Notes: generated by a model not told the origin, from the sequence alone. Numbered from the stretch's first letter, positions 1-10,653 are shown. The stretch: DNA of 64,000 bases from Enchytraeus crypticus (GCA_905160935.1 CAJHZI010000517.1:1559001-1623000); one strand, 5' to 3'. Numbers and translations are program-made.

Positions 1-197
1 TTCCCCCTAACGAGAAATGCGTGACCTGTAGATGTCAGGCCGGAGACCCAGGGGTCAGGGATTCTAAATACGGTCAGGCCTCGTGTCGCCGCTTGGGGGG
101 TAGGGACGATTGCCCCCTTTTGACGTGCTCCCCCGAAAACAACCAAACCTTTATTTCACCGACAACCTGCTGCCCGGAATGCGTTAAACCATGCGGG
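1..197 (+). CDS. Exon with the end of a VWC domain
   Basis: Read in the frame of the GTG at 21, the exon gives a cysteine pattern with EKCVTCRC near its start and CCPEC at its end, as in von Willebrand type C domains. A donor GTAAGG follows the codons for KPCG. The frame stays open to 602, but beyond the donor I see no domain. The left end lies outside the window. Confidence 0.6.
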
Positions 198-3100
198 GTA
201 AGGATAACCGACTGTCCCAAAGCACCCATGCGCCTGGAGTTACTGGAATATGCTAGCTATGCGATCCTGGAGTATCTGCCGACAGTTAAGGATTGTCTGG
301 GACTGTCTAGGGAGATCCAGTTATCCAGAGATCCACCAACTTCCGTTTTCTTCTACACAGGACCAGGAAAGATGCAGGATGTGATTATGACCGCAAGGAC
401 AGCATTGGGAGGGGATTGGGACGTTTGCAGGATTCAACTGGAAGTCGTAGGTGGGACATGGTTTCACTCATACCTTAGATTATTACTATATACTACAACG
501 GGATGTAATGCGCTGCGATATAATGCACTGCAATACGATAGCATACAATACATTGGCTTGCGAAATAACGATGTACAAAAATTTAATAATAAAAAATATT
601 GAACTATTAATTTGCCTGCCGTTGACTGTTTTACACATACAACAGGTTAGACAAGAAAGCGCAATGCTACTTTTTATAAAAATCCCTTTCATTTTAGTAA
701 CATTTCTTTCATTCATACATGTGGGTTTAACGTCAAGGTTAGAAGCTTGAAGGGCTTCTCTTCAAGATCGCAGGTGTACCGTTTTACCATTAAAAGTGAA
801 TGTTCAAGATTTTACTCTCTGCTCAGCTCTACTGGGAATTGATACGTGACCTCATTGCTCTAAGGCTGTTTTTTCCTACTTATAAGTAAATCTCTGTATT
901 ATGTATTTCAGACACAACTCCGCCAACTATAAAATGTCCAGATGACGTCACGCTGTATACGTTACAAGGCAAAACTGCGGTCACCTGGGTCGCTCCTGAG
1001 GTAATGATGAGTAAATGAACGTTTAATAAATGAATTAATCAATCAATCAATAAATCAATAGTCTATATATCAATAAAGCAATATTTAATATAAATTTTAA
1101 ATCAAATATAGATATCATATAAAGAAATGTATAAAAATATAAATAATTAAATTAACCAATCAATAAATTAATAAAATTCAGTAAATTGATACTAACATCA
1201 TGGAATTATTAACTTTTTCCTACAATCAATCAGTGGTTCATTCATTTCACATTTGATGTATGCATCTAGGCCCAGTGTTTTTACTTACATATGTTTAAAT
1301 TAAAAAATAATTTCACTTTGTTCAAACTCAGACCTCAGGGAATAAGTCAATTTTATTCGTCCCATCTTAAATGAATTTCAACTGGTTCTAGCCGTTGATG
1401 ATGGTGTTTAGGCACTGAGCACATACTCATTTCAGGTTTATGATAATGGGGTTTGATTGATTGATTGATTGATTGACTGATTGTTTGATTGATTGACTGA
1501 TTGATTGATGTACTCACTTCAGGTTTATGATAATGGGGGATTGGCGGAGGGGTACCCTAAACCCAGCTTTGGGTGATTGTTTGATTGTTTGATTGATTGA
1601 TTGATTGATTTACTCACTTCAGGTTTATGATAATGGGGGATTGGCGGAAGGCTACCCTAAACCCAGCATTGATTGGGGCAGTGAGCTAAGTCTGGGGTCT
1701 CATCTGATTAGATACACTGTGAGGGATAGAGCAGGTCTAGAGGCTTCCTGTCACTTCACTGTCAATGTGGAAAAATCTATCGGTGAGTTAAAGGAATCCT
1801 TAATGTTATCTAACTTGATTAACTTGTGTCCCTTCGATTTCTTTTTAGGGACCCCGATTAAAAAATTTCATAGTTAAATTAATTATAACTTAAACTATGA
1901 TTTAAGTTATATCATAGTTTAAATTAATGTACTTGGCCTACTTGTATATTCGTATATTAAATAATAGCTTTGTGTTTCCTGATACTAGGCAATACTTCTT
2001 CTTCTTCTAGTGCACTGCCTAACGGCAGGTCCATGGCATATAACTACACATATGCTATCCTCTGCCTTTCTGTTCATATCAAGATTGGTTTTATAGATCA
2101 TCAAATCATCCAGCATCCCAATTCTCAGTCTCTCTATAATGTTATTCCGTCTATTATTCCCTCAATTGCCTATTTTAGTAAACCAATCCTGCTCAGAACA
2201 CGATGACCCGTTCCTCTGTTTATTCCTTATGATATTTATCAATTGTCCATTTATGCCAACCCACTTTCAGTGCACTTTCAGAGCACTTTCAGTTTCCAAA
2301 TATCCTCCTTTCTTAACTTTCATGTTTCACAGCCGTAATTGGTATAATATTATGCAGTTAGTATTAAATTTCCATACATATAAATGTAGGCTAAAGCCGA
2401 TAAAAAGATTTTTAAATATGTCTTCAAAGCCTTCCATCGTTAGAGACTAGTATCCGTATGTGATGCAAGCTAAATTAAACTATGACATTAAAGGAGCTAT
2501 TTTCGTGTGTTGTATGAATATTTATCAAAGTGAAATTTCCATACGTCTTAAAATCGTCTGAAATAATTATAAATAAAATTAATATATGTAATGAATTTAT
2601 ATGACGTTCCATTATTTCTGTATGGGTATTATATATCACATTTTATTAGGATATAAATATGATATATATAGATGTTATATGGACTTTTCTACATTGCTGC
2701 AGACACGGAGGTAGGTTGCCCACTGCCTAGGCTGCTGAACGCTGATTTCCAGTGCGACTTCAACCATAGAACAGAGGAAGACAGAGAAACGACGAGTATA
2801 GACACACACACACAGAGCGATAGGAGTGGTTATAGCTGCTCCATCAGATGCAAGAATGGTTATACGTCTGTAGAAGATTTTGGCAGGATCACGTGTGATA
2901 ATGGAAAATGGTCGAGGCATTTCGATCAAGGGTTCAACCCCTGCTTGAGTAAGGGTCATGATATTATAATCTATTTCTCTCTCTCTGGTGTTCTTTCAAG
3001 TGGCAGATCCAAGGTATTCGAGCTTAATTAGGAGGCATTTTGTGGACACTGGATCCAAGGTACTAGGTCCTAGGTACATATTTATATTCACAGTCTGCTT

Positions 3101-6100
3101 TCGAATGGAGTGCGCTTTAAAGAGCATTCCATCTATTAAAAAGTTAATTCCTTTACAAAAGGCTATGCCTTATCCACACTTTAGTGAAGCCAATAGCCAA
3201 ATAGCCCGGGATTTATGAATTTTGAGGTGGTTTCCCATTGCTTTCTTCCGTGATAATAAAATAACTTCGAAACATTAACCGTTTCTATACATCAACCTCA
3301 AGTTGTTAATTAATTCACCCGTAGGCGTTTAATTGAATTGATGAAATTAAGTTGCTAGCCAATGGACGACTGTTGTCGAGAGAAACTTGCTGAAAAGTTA
3401 GTCAATACCTAATAAGATTGAATTTATTTGAATTAAATAGTCAATCTAACCACATTTCTTTTCCTATTTTACAGTAGTTAATAAGTCACTATATTCTCTG
3501 ATAATCTAGTGATATTCTATGACGTCCCTGACATCATCCTTGTATGAGAAAACGGACGTTAAACCTATATTATTATTGTTATTATTATAAATATTTTGTA
3601 TAAAGTGTTGATTTATTGAAATAGTTGAACAATCATGTATCAGTACCCGAATCAGTATTTGCGGGGTTCAAATCCGGGGCTCGCCCGTCACTGTCATCGC
3701 TTTCGAGTGAGGAAACTTACGTTAACATTAGCTTTATCTCTTAGCTTTTAAATAATAAATTTTTAAATTACAGTGCTACCTTTACCCAACTTTCAACTGA
3801 CATAAGTGATAACTAGCTAACCATCAAATCATGCACTTTATCATATCATTGACACACAAAATTAAAATTCGCATTCCGTGTTTCCCTGATTTGTTATTTA
3901 TCTTACACACCCTTATACTTGATCTTCGATTTGCTTATATTCATCCACCAGAGCGTCAGCGATCTGTAGCAGGAGGAATTACTGTGACAGCGCCCAATGC
4001 TTGCGGTAAGAATGTCTACCTACAGTTCACGGAGGATTTCTTGAAGCAAAAGATCTACAATAGATTTCTAAAAGATGCTAACTATTCATTCACCGCAAGG
4101 GTCAAGGCTACTGGCTGCAGTGGCTCTTCGAGCTACCGTCAGTTACCAGGAGACGTGGTGATCGTTACCATCATAGTGTCAGCTGATATCAGGTTAGTTT
4201 ATATTTTCAGTTATTTTCCGTTTTCAGTTGATAGATATCAACATAGTTGATCAGTTCATTATAATGCTGTTACCATGTTTACTTTGAAGTAAATACGTAA
4301 ACAGTATTATAATGAAATGATCAGCTATTTTGATATCTGTGCCTTTTAATACCACATACAGATAACCAACGAATCCGCTATCACCGGCCACGTAGAGTAG
4401 AATATCGCCTTCAGCTTCTACAAAGTAAACAAAGTAAAAACACACATTATAGTGAAATGATCAACTATGTTGATATCTATCACTTTTAATACCACATGTT
4501 TAAACCGTTAGGCAATTTAGACCATTTTTCGTATAACCAGTCAAGTGAATGTCCGAGATTTTACTCTCAGATCTGCGCGGCTGGGATTCGAACCCGCGAG
4601 AGTTCAATTCACCTCAGGATCTGTCATTTAAAGCTTCATGACGTTACCACTACGCTATTGAGACAGACATGTTTAAACCGTTAGGCAATTTAAACAATTT
4701 TCCATGTAACCAGTCCAGTGAATGTCCGATTTTACTCTCTGATCAGCGCGACTGGGATTCGAACCCGCGAGAGTTCAATTCACCTCAGGATCGGTCGCTT
4801 AAAATATTATGAGGTTACCTGACGCCTCTGAAACGGCGCCGGTCCGGTGGTTTTTTATCACCGGACCGGCACCGTTTAGGATCTCTCTTATTTCGCTTCA
4901 GCACATTTTTAGATCGTTTAGTTGAAACGATTTGTAGTGACATATGGCGGCGGAACGTTCCTGACATCATCCTTGTATGAGGAAGCGGACCTTTACTATT
5001 ATTATTATTTTTTATTTATTTATTTTTTATTATTATACTAATATTATGATATATTTGTATATTATTTTTATGACTAATGTAAAGGGATGACAGAACAGCG
5101 GAAGATGTGAAGGCAGAGTTGTCCAGATTGCTGGATAGCATTGACGAAGATCTGAAGAGAGGCTTCCTCGTGATACTCTTCGCTAACGTTGAGGGACTCT
5201 TCTCAGCAGACAATCCCGTGACAAGGATTACAAATCCTTCATTCGTCTGCCAACCCGGATCTGTTACAAGAGACGACCACTGTGGTATGTGTGAGTCAAT
5301 CAGTCGATAATTAATTAATTACTAATATAATTATATTAGTAATTAATTAATAATGGAGGGCTCTCGACCCATTGGCTCGTAGGTAATTTCTTAAGCTATA
5401 GATTTTCATTGCGTTCTTGCCTATTTGTATGTTTAAATGTTTAATTAGTAATTAGTTATTTATTGTGGTGGTCAGCTAGATAGAGCACATTGTGCACTCT
5501 CAGATGGACAAGTGATTTAATGAATTAAATACTTAGTTCTGATTTAAATGTTTCATACATTTATATTCTTTATATCATGTTTGCATGTCGTGTCATTATG
5601 ATGCTATTTTATTTCATTTATTTTATTTTTGGTTCTAATAAACTCAAAAACTCAAACAATGAATTATTTAATATATCAATCACTCAGTCAATCAATCAAT
5701 AAAGTAATTAATCAATCGAGTAATTGATTGATTGATTGATTGATTGATTATCGATAGATTGATTGATCGATTTCATGATTAATTAGATATTCCGTTGATT
5801 GACTGATTTGCTAATCTGAACGTTCTACTGATCGCTCTACTAATTCTTCTATATTTTTTATCGAATGATTGATTGACTTTTTAATTAACTGACATAAAGT
5901 TGGATTGCTAGATTCATTAGTTTATTGATTTCTATCCTATTGGATGATGGACTATTTAATCTCTATCAATTAATGAATCTGTTAATTGATTTAATTATCT
6001 GTTAATTAATCAATCTGTTAATTGATTGATATGTTAATTAATTAATCTGTTAATTGATTGATGTGTTAATTAATCAATCTGTTAATTGAGTGATATGTTA

Positions 6101-7814
6101 ATTAATTAATCTGTTAATTGATTGATATGTGAATTAATTATTCTGTTAATTGATTGATGTGTTAATTAATTAATCCGTTAATTGATTGATATGTTAATTA
6201 ATTAATCTGTTAATAGATTGATATGTTAATTAATTAATCTGTTAATTGATTGATATGTTAGTTAATTATTCTGTTAATTGATTGATTGACAACAGTTTAC
6301 TGTCCTCGCGGCTCGTATGAGCACAGGACGTTGAGTATGAGCGAGTGTAAGATCTGCCCCGCCAACACCTACAGTGAACGGGAGGGGGCGACCAACTGTA
6401 CGCCCTGTCCTGCTGGTCGAGTGTCCGCCCCTGGGTCCTACATCCATCATCAGTGTGCGTATATATAATATATATTTTAAATACATATACACGCATATAT
6501 ATATATATATATATGTTATATCTCGCTCTTAGTGCACTACCTACTGGCAAGTCCATGGTATATAACGCCTCCGCTCTTCTCTGTCGTCCGTTTTCCTCTT
6601 CATGTCCACATACGAGTGGATCTTTAAATTATTTATAACATTCCTTGTGATGTACCATTATTCTTGGTGGATTCTGCTTATGATGGGATGGCCCCCTATG
6701 CCTTACTCCTATATCTTAAATGACTTTATATGTCATTTATATGACTTTATATGTCTTGTATATGTCTTTATACGTCTTTATATGACTTTATACGTCTTTA
6801 TATGACTTCATTTGTCTTGTATATGACTTTATATGTCTTGTATATGTCTTTATACGTCTTTATATGACTTTATACGTCTTTATATGACTTCATTTGTCTT
6901 GTATATGACTTTATATGTCTTGTATATGTCTTTATACGTCTTTATATGACTTTATACGTCTTTATATGACTTTATACGTCTTTATATGACTTTATACGTC
7001 TTTATATGACTTTATACGTCTTTATATGACTTTATACGTCTTTATATGACTTTATACGTCTTTATATGACTTTATATGTCTTGTATATGTCTTTATACGT
7101 CTTTATATGACTTTATACGTCTTTATATGACTTTATACGTCTTTATATGACTTTATACGTCTTTATATGACTTTATACGTCTTTATATGACTTTATACGT
7201 CTTTATATGACTTTATACGTCTTTATATGACTTTATACGTCTTTATATGACTTCATTTGTCTTGTATATGACTTTATATGTCTTGTATATGTCTTTATTT
7301 GTCTTTATATGACTTTATATGTTTTTATATGACTTCCTATGACTCTATATGTTTGGAATTTTGTTGTATATTTTCAGGCCTTGAGAAAGAAGAGGAAAAG
7401 ATTCCGGGACTTCCATTCTGGATCATAGTCTGCGGAGCGGCTGGCGGCCTTCTAATCCTTGTCCTCATCATTGCTCTGATCATCAAGTCAAGAAGACAAA
7501 GGAAAACTATCTATGAGAGACCGGCATTTACTATGGCAGAATACCACAGCAGTCCAGAGACCTGCCTGATTTCCGGTGGAAGAGTGAGGGAGGAAAGGAA
7601 AGAAGAGAAATTGTCTGGATACGATGAACTCTGTGAGGACGTCTATGATTTGCCTACTGAAGATACAGCCTTTAGCAAGCCGGACTCAAACAGTGACAGC
7701 CTGAAGAAAAGAAGCAACAACGAGAAGAATGGTGCAGAAGGGGGTTCTAGTGATCCAAGAGGTCCGAAAGTTAAATCTGTTATGAATGACTATTACCTTG
7801 AGCCAAACGAGTGA
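1..7814 (+). CDS. VWC/HYR/sushi/ephrin-receptor-like single-pass membrane protein (3' part of gene)
   Basis: Eight exons are visible: 1-197, 912-1000, 1623-1782, 2703-2948, 3952-4192, 5085-5284, 6296-6454 and 7378-7814. The gene starts left of the window. Domain order is VWC, HYR (split over two exons), sushi/CCP, a segment I do not recognise over two exons, a GCC2/GCC3 (ephrin-receptor-like) cysteine module, one transmembrane helix, and a cytoplasmic tail of about 110 residues. From 912 to the stop all phases agree (0, 1, 1, 2, 1, 1) and the length is a whole number of codons once one base from the previous exon is added. Such modules are known from cell-surface adhesion and recognition proteins, so an extracellular binding role with intracellular signalling is inferred. 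The join from the first exon (phase 0) to 912 (phase 1) does not fit, so a small exon is missing or the first donor is wrong. I cannot name an orthologue. Confidence 0.75.
198..911 (+). other. Probable intron
   Basis: No clear exon. The open frame from the VWC exon runs on to 602 without recognisable content. A fragment of the SINE-B family is at about 797-835 (minus) and of another short repeat at about 725-785. A small exon needed to repair the phase may hide here; one weak candidate is the 16 bases before the GTAGGT at 448. Confidence 0.4.
912..1000 (+). CDS. HYR domain, first half
   Basis: After the acceptor TTTCAG the exon reads DTTPPTIKCPDDV and continues to TWVAPE before a GTAATG donor. 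This is the usual opening of a hyalin repeat (HYR), an immunoglobulin-like fold of extracellular proteins. The first base of the D codon must come from the preceding exon. Confidence 0.8.
1423..1622 (+). repeat. Partial copies of HYR exon 5' end among GATT repeats
   Basis: The segment TACTCACTTCAGG plus the start of the exon occurs at 1511-1574, exactly 100 bases before the true copy at 1611. A shorter version is at 1423-1451. The copies are separated by GATT/GTTT tetranucleotide runs. The 1511 copy covers about 50 exon bases with a few substitutions and then breaks off at TGATTG. Confidence 0.85.
1623..1782 (+). CDS. HYR domain, second half
   Basis: Begins VYDNGG after CTTCAG and ends at a GTGAGT donor in phase 1. 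It completes the HYR fold (SLGSHLIRYTVRDRAG then CHFTVNV). Two degenerate copies of its 5' end lie just upstream at 1423-1451 and 1511-1574. Confidence 0.85.
1783..2702 (+). other. Intron with LINE remains
   Basis: AT-rich intron. It holds a degraded minus-strand LINE 3' end (about 2007-2345) and no other recognisable feature. Confidence 0.6.
2007..2345 (-). mobile_element. LINE 3' end fragment, degraded
   Basis: Starts with the motif GTGCACTGCCTAACGGCAGG shared by all LINE tails of this window, followed by the complement of the conserved tail codons. Later parts match the 37.5-38.1 kb copy only loosely. Confidence 0.6.
2703..2948 (+). CDS. Sushi/CCP domain exon
   Basis: Acceptor CTGCAG at 2702, donor GTAAGG after 2948, phase 1 at both ends, which is typical for sushi modules. 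The translation starts DTEVGCPLP and ends with CDNGKW and a final cysteine, with further cysteines between. The stretch rich in T, D and S between the second and third cysteines is longer than usual. Confidence 0.75.
2990..3238 (-). repeat. Interspersed repeat F
   Basis: Shares phrases with 54630-54915 and 59349-59560: a GTGGCAGRTCCAAGGTA start, a 'cttacaaaggctatgccttatcc'-like middle and a 'gaggtggtttcccattgc'-like end. It is degenerate; the first 50 bases are partly duplicated. Confidence 0.6.
3518..3600 (+). repeat. Repeat C tail
   Basis: Carries GACGTCCCTGACATCATC, then GAAAACGGACGTTAAACC and a TATTATT tail. At least eight relatives occur in this window, and the T/A-rich end marks it as the 3' tail of a retroposed element. 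Confidence 0.7.
3648..3752 (+). mobile_element. tRNA-derived SINE-A copy, 5' truncated
   Basis: Contains the B-box-like GGTTCAAATCC followed by the family body 'ggctcgcccgtcac' and the AGTGAGGAAAC tail. Lies in the intron after the sushi exon. Confidence 0.8.
3952..4192 (+). CDS. Exon of unrecognised extracellular segment, part 1
   Basis: Acceptor CACCAG at 3951, donor GTTAGT after 4192; enters in phase 1 and leaves in phase 2. Reads RQRSVAGGITVTAPNACGK and on to DVVIVTIIVSADIR. It resembles the juxta-module regions of other HYR/sushi proteins but I cannot assign a family. Confidence 0.7.
4226..4345. repeat. Inverted repeat of SINE-B tails
   Basis: Two SINE-B 3' tails face each other with arms of about 40 bases and a few mismatches ('gatatcaacatagttgatca' against its complement). 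It could fold into an imperfect hairpin. Confidence 0.65.
4440..4668 (-). mobile_element. SINE-B copy
   Basis: Minus-strand copy of a second tRNA-like SINE. On the minus strand it has the B box GGTTCGAATCC, then CAGCCGCGCAGATC and a tail ending in 'ttaatatcaacatagttgatc'-type sequence. Confidence 0.75.
4669..4832 (-). mobile_element. SINE-B copy, second in tandem
   Basis: Directly abuts the previous copy in the same orientation, starting again at ATGTTTAAACCGTTAGGCAA. Probably an insertion next to, or duplication of, the first. Confidence 0.7.
4831..4877. repeat. GC-rich inverted repeat (19-bp arms)
   Basis: Arms AAACGGCGCCGGTCCGGTG (4831-4849) and 4859-4877 are reverse complements with one mismatch, around a 9-base T-rich loop. 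It stands out against the AT-rich intron. Confidence 0.85.
4905..5040 (+). repeat. Repeat C copy just upstream of an exon
   Basis: Begins 'cgcttcagcacattttt', carries 'cctgacatcatccttgtatg' and ends in a (TATT)n tail. The same longer form is at 32230-32395. The exon acceptor at 5084 lies about 45 bases after the tail. Confidence 0.7.
5085..5284 (+). CDS. Exon of unrecognised extracellular segment, part 2
   Basis: Phase 2 in, phase 1 out; donor GTATGT. Reads DDRTAEDVKAELSRLLDSID and on to PGSVTRDDHC, leading into the cysteine-rich module. The start follows TAAAG, a weak acceptor, but phase fits exactly with the exon before and after. Confidence 0.7.
5285..6295 (+). repeat. Intron filled by GATT-type simple repeats and a 32-bp minisatellite
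   Basis: From about 5690 the intron is made of ATTGATTG words. From about 5980 to 6290 a 32-base unit (TTAATTGATTGATATG plus TTAATTAATTAATCTG) repeats about nine times right up to the acceptor. Confidence 0.85.
6296..6454 (+). CDS. GCC2/GCC3 ephrin-receptor-like module exon
   Basis: Symmetric phase-1 exon. The sequence has YCPRGSYEH, CKICPANTYSEREGATNC and CTPCPAGRVSAPGS, the hallmark of the GCC2/GCC3 (ephrin-rec-like) cysteine module found in Eph receptors and SVEP1/SCUBE-type proteins. The donor is after the first base of TGT (T/GTGCGT); splicing restores a cysteine codon with the next exon. Confidence 0.85.
6527..6650 (-). mobile_element. LINE 3' end fragment
   Basis: GTGCACTACCTACTGGCAAG followed by the complement of the conserved LINE C-terminal codons (WTCQ stop). 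Preceded by a (TA)n run at 6495-6515. Confidence 0.7.
6715..7345 (+). repeat. 20-bp minisatellite
   Basis: About 30 units of TTTATATGACTTTATACGTC with variants (TTGTATATGACTTTATATGTC). It fills the intron before the last exon. Confidence 0.95.
7378..7814 (+). CDS. Transmembrane and cytoplasmic exon, stop at 7812-7814
   Basis: Acceptor TTTTCAG at 7377. After LEKEEEKIPGLP comes a hydrophobic helix (FWIIVCGAAGG to LIIALII) and a stop-transfer KSRRQRK. The tail of about 110 residues has five tyrosines or tyrosine pairs, three in YxxP context (YERP, YDLP, YLEP), and ends EPNE. The tail is acidic and serine-rich and has no enzymatic domain. Confidence 0.85.
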
Positions 7815-7959
7815 TTAACTTAACCTCTTCCAAATCTCTGCTACTTTTAAGGCATTTCTTACATCATAAATTTTTTTTTTTTTTTTACGAGCGAAGGTAC
7901 GAACGTTAACCTATTAGACAGAACTTATTTACCCTATTTAGACAGAAACATTTTTACCC

Positions 7960-8085
7960 TTACCATTCACTGGACTGGTTAAACGGAAAATGGTCTAAAT
8001 TGCCTAGCGGTTTAAACATGTGGTATTAAAAGTGATACATATCAACTTAGTTGATCATTTCACTGTAATACGTATTTACATTTTT
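7960..8085 (+). mobile_element. SINE-B 3' part
   Basis: Matches the SINE-B tail from 'ttcactggactggttaa' to 'gtattaaaagtgatacatatc' and the TTGATCATTTCACTG end. The tRNA-like head is missing. Confidence 0.75.
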
Positions 8086-8097
8086 TTAACTTTTATT

Positions 8098-8103
8098 AAT
8101 AAA
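8098..8103 (+). terminator. Candidate polyadenylation signal AATAAA
   Basis: First canonical hexamer I find after the stop at 7814, about 285 bases downstream, at the end of a SINE-B remnant. Confidence 0.35.
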
Positions 8104-8109
8104 GAAACT

Positions 8110-8578
8110 TATTTACCCAATTTAGAAAGAACCCAATTTAGAAAGAGACTTTACTAGAAAGAAACGCAATTATTCGGAAAATTTAACAATTATTAATTGC
8201 GTATTTCAAAGTGTAGGCCTATAGACTTTTAAAACATTACATTTAACCTGATCGCAATGAAATAGAGTCATTGTCGTTTAAAGCAATTAACTCTTTCAAA
8301 TAAAATAATTATTCCATGAATCATTACGACGCCACCTGTCGCGTGGTTTTGTGGTTGAAGAAACTGTACAAACTAAATCCTGTGACTATTGTTAAATCCT
8401 AGTTTGCATCGATTTCTTTTACGAACTTAACCTGATGTAGACTCTATACAAGCGATTGTATTTCACGCTAATACAATTACATTGAATATAAAGTAATTTC
8501 TATCTCTCTCACTTTCTCGCTCTCTCTCTGTCTCTCTTTTACTTTCCGTCTTTATTTTTTTCTCTCTCTCTCACGCTC

Positions 8579-8615
<37 letters not shown>

Positions 8616-9425
8616 ATATTTTCAATTCTAGTGCTGAAACCCACGGATGAAGCCGAACATTTCAATAGAGGGAAATTATTAACAAATTAATTCTCCCGTT
8701 TCTTTTACTGAACACTCATAATCGATCCAACTAAGTTTAAGAAGCTGATACTGATACCGCACGGAAAATGATATGTTATACGCTATTGATAAAACAATAT
8801 ACTCCAATGAAGATCACTGAGGTGGTCATCCTTAATTGTTTTAACTGCATTAGCAAGCATCACTGAAACACAGAACGTTTACGGTTGATTTATCTCTAAC
8901 ACTTGGGCAAATCATGAGACTTTTTATAAAAATTATGGTTAAAACGTTGCTTTGTGTTGAGCTAGCTTACACGTATGCACTGCAGTATCACGACATCAGC
9001 GTACAATTATCATTACACATAGCAATATTAATAAACGTATAAGTAGACGATAAACCTCAAGAGTGATCGATGTTTTAAGTTCTAATTATTCAAGTCTAAC
9101 ATGCGAGTATACTAAGAAAAATCCAGAGCAACAACAGACAGTCATTAAATTAAAAAGTAAATGACCGAAGTAGCCTCAATTCATCAATCAATCAATCAAT
9201 CACTAATCCAGACAGTCTATAAATATTTTCATCCCGTAAAATAATTTTAACATCCATTGCCTCCATTTCATAATCCGACAGTGAATATTAATTATGTAAT
9301 TTATCTTTGATAGAAATAGTGTTAGATCGTACAATTCGAATTAATCAGTAGATCAACAGCATAATCGCATTACGCCAGTCAAAATCAATATTAACTTCGA
9401 GCACTTTCTTATAATAGAATATCGC
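8110..9425. other. Intergenic, AT-rich, no gene seen
   Basis: A CT-rich microsatellite at 8500-8620 and a short (TCAA)n at 9182-9200 are the only features I see. Confidence 0.6.
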
Positions 9426-9426
9426 G

Positions 9427-9632
9427 GATAAATTAGTCATCATCATCTTCTTCCCTTTAATCCCAGTTTAACTAGGATAGGGTTTTGGAACATTTGGTAG
9501 CAATTTCTGGAGCCTATAGCACTCACTAACTGAATGCCCTTACTGACCTTAGTTTGCATCTTAATTCTTTGTCTCCATTTTCGACACTTGCAGTCTACGT
9601 TTGACCTATTCTTCAGAAACCCGGACATAACA
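9427..9632 (+). repeat. Interspersed repeat E
   Basis: Shares order and wording with 53080-53285 ('ggagcctatagcactcac', 'cttaattctttgtc', 'aacccggacataa'). Shorter relatives are at about 31960-32075 (minus), 40320-40460 and 47915-47965, often ending in GATGATGATG. Confidence 0.65.
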
Positions 9633-9699
9633 AGGAATATCTATTGCGTATTAATTAGTAAAGCAAATAAATTCAAACATCGTTCAATACAATCTATCG

Positions 9700-10358
9700 T
9701 TGAATTGATCAATCAATCAGTGAATTGATCAATCAATTAGTGAATTATCAATCAAACACTGAATTAATTAATCTAAAACTGAATTAATTAATAAATCACT
9801 GAATTAATTAATCGATCACAGAATTTCTCCGTTGTTCAAGGAACATTTCAATCACATAGCTAATCAATAAACAAATTAATCAATATACAAATAAATCATT
9901 TAATCACGTTAATTAGTTTGCATCAGCTATGACAAAAGATATGGTTTCTCAATCACAAGGAAGATAAGAAAGTACAAAACATCATTCACTGCTTATAAAT
10001 TACTCTCGAAGACCACACCAGGTTCCAACACGGCTAAGGAAGTCAGTTTGCAAAAAGAAAACAACAGATAATCTGAATAGACAAAATAGGCGAAGATATC
10101 GACAGGTAAATAAATTAACCAATCAATCGATCGATCGATTAATCAATCAAGCAAGCAAGCAATTAACCAGTCAATTAATCAATTAATTAATCAATCAATT
10201 AATCAATCAATCAATTAATCAATAGAATTTTCCCAACCCTAGTTAAACTGGGATTCAATGGAAGATATTGATCAATCGATCAATCAATCAATCGATCAAT
10301 CAATAGATCAATCAATCGATCAATCAATCAATCGATCAATCAATCACTCGATCGATCA
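9700..10358. repeat. (TCAA)n / (GATC)n-type simple-repeat field
   Basis: Dense ATCAATCAATC and ATCGATCAATC words, densest at 10105-10350, ending directly at the stop codon of the profilin-like gene. Confidence 0.85.
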
Positions 10359-10627
10359 CTAGCGCCCATTTTTGATCATGTAATTAGCTGCTGTAGCAGC
10401 TGCCTGCAAGGCTGCCTCTGCGTGAGACTCATAGAAGACGATGAGAACACATTTCTCAGTGGCGTGTATCACACAGCCCCCCGTGTTCCCATCACTGCAG
10501 TAGATGATCCTCCCATTGTCGTCCATCTTACCAGGGGTATAGACCCCCGTGCCCCCCCTCAGAGACACCCCCCTCTCCTCCAGGCCTTCCAGCCTACCCC
10601 TCAGCGCCTCCACCACGTCCTGAATCC
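10359..10627 (-). CDS. Profilin-like exon 2 with stop
   Basis: Acceptor CATTGCAG, phase 1, stop TAG at 10361-10359. GC-richer than its surroundings, as expected for coding sequence. Encodes IQDVVEALRGRLEGLEERG through the C-terminus. Confidence 0.8.
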
Positions 10628-10653
10628 CTGCAATGTGGAAAAGAGTGGATTTG

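Noticed and set aside
1434-1574. Alternative HYR exon
   Set aside because: The copies lack the rest of the exon and a donor; they are partial echoes.
9700-10350. CRISPR-like regular repeats
   Set aside because: Simple tetranucleotide repeats without unique spacers, in a eukaryotic genome.
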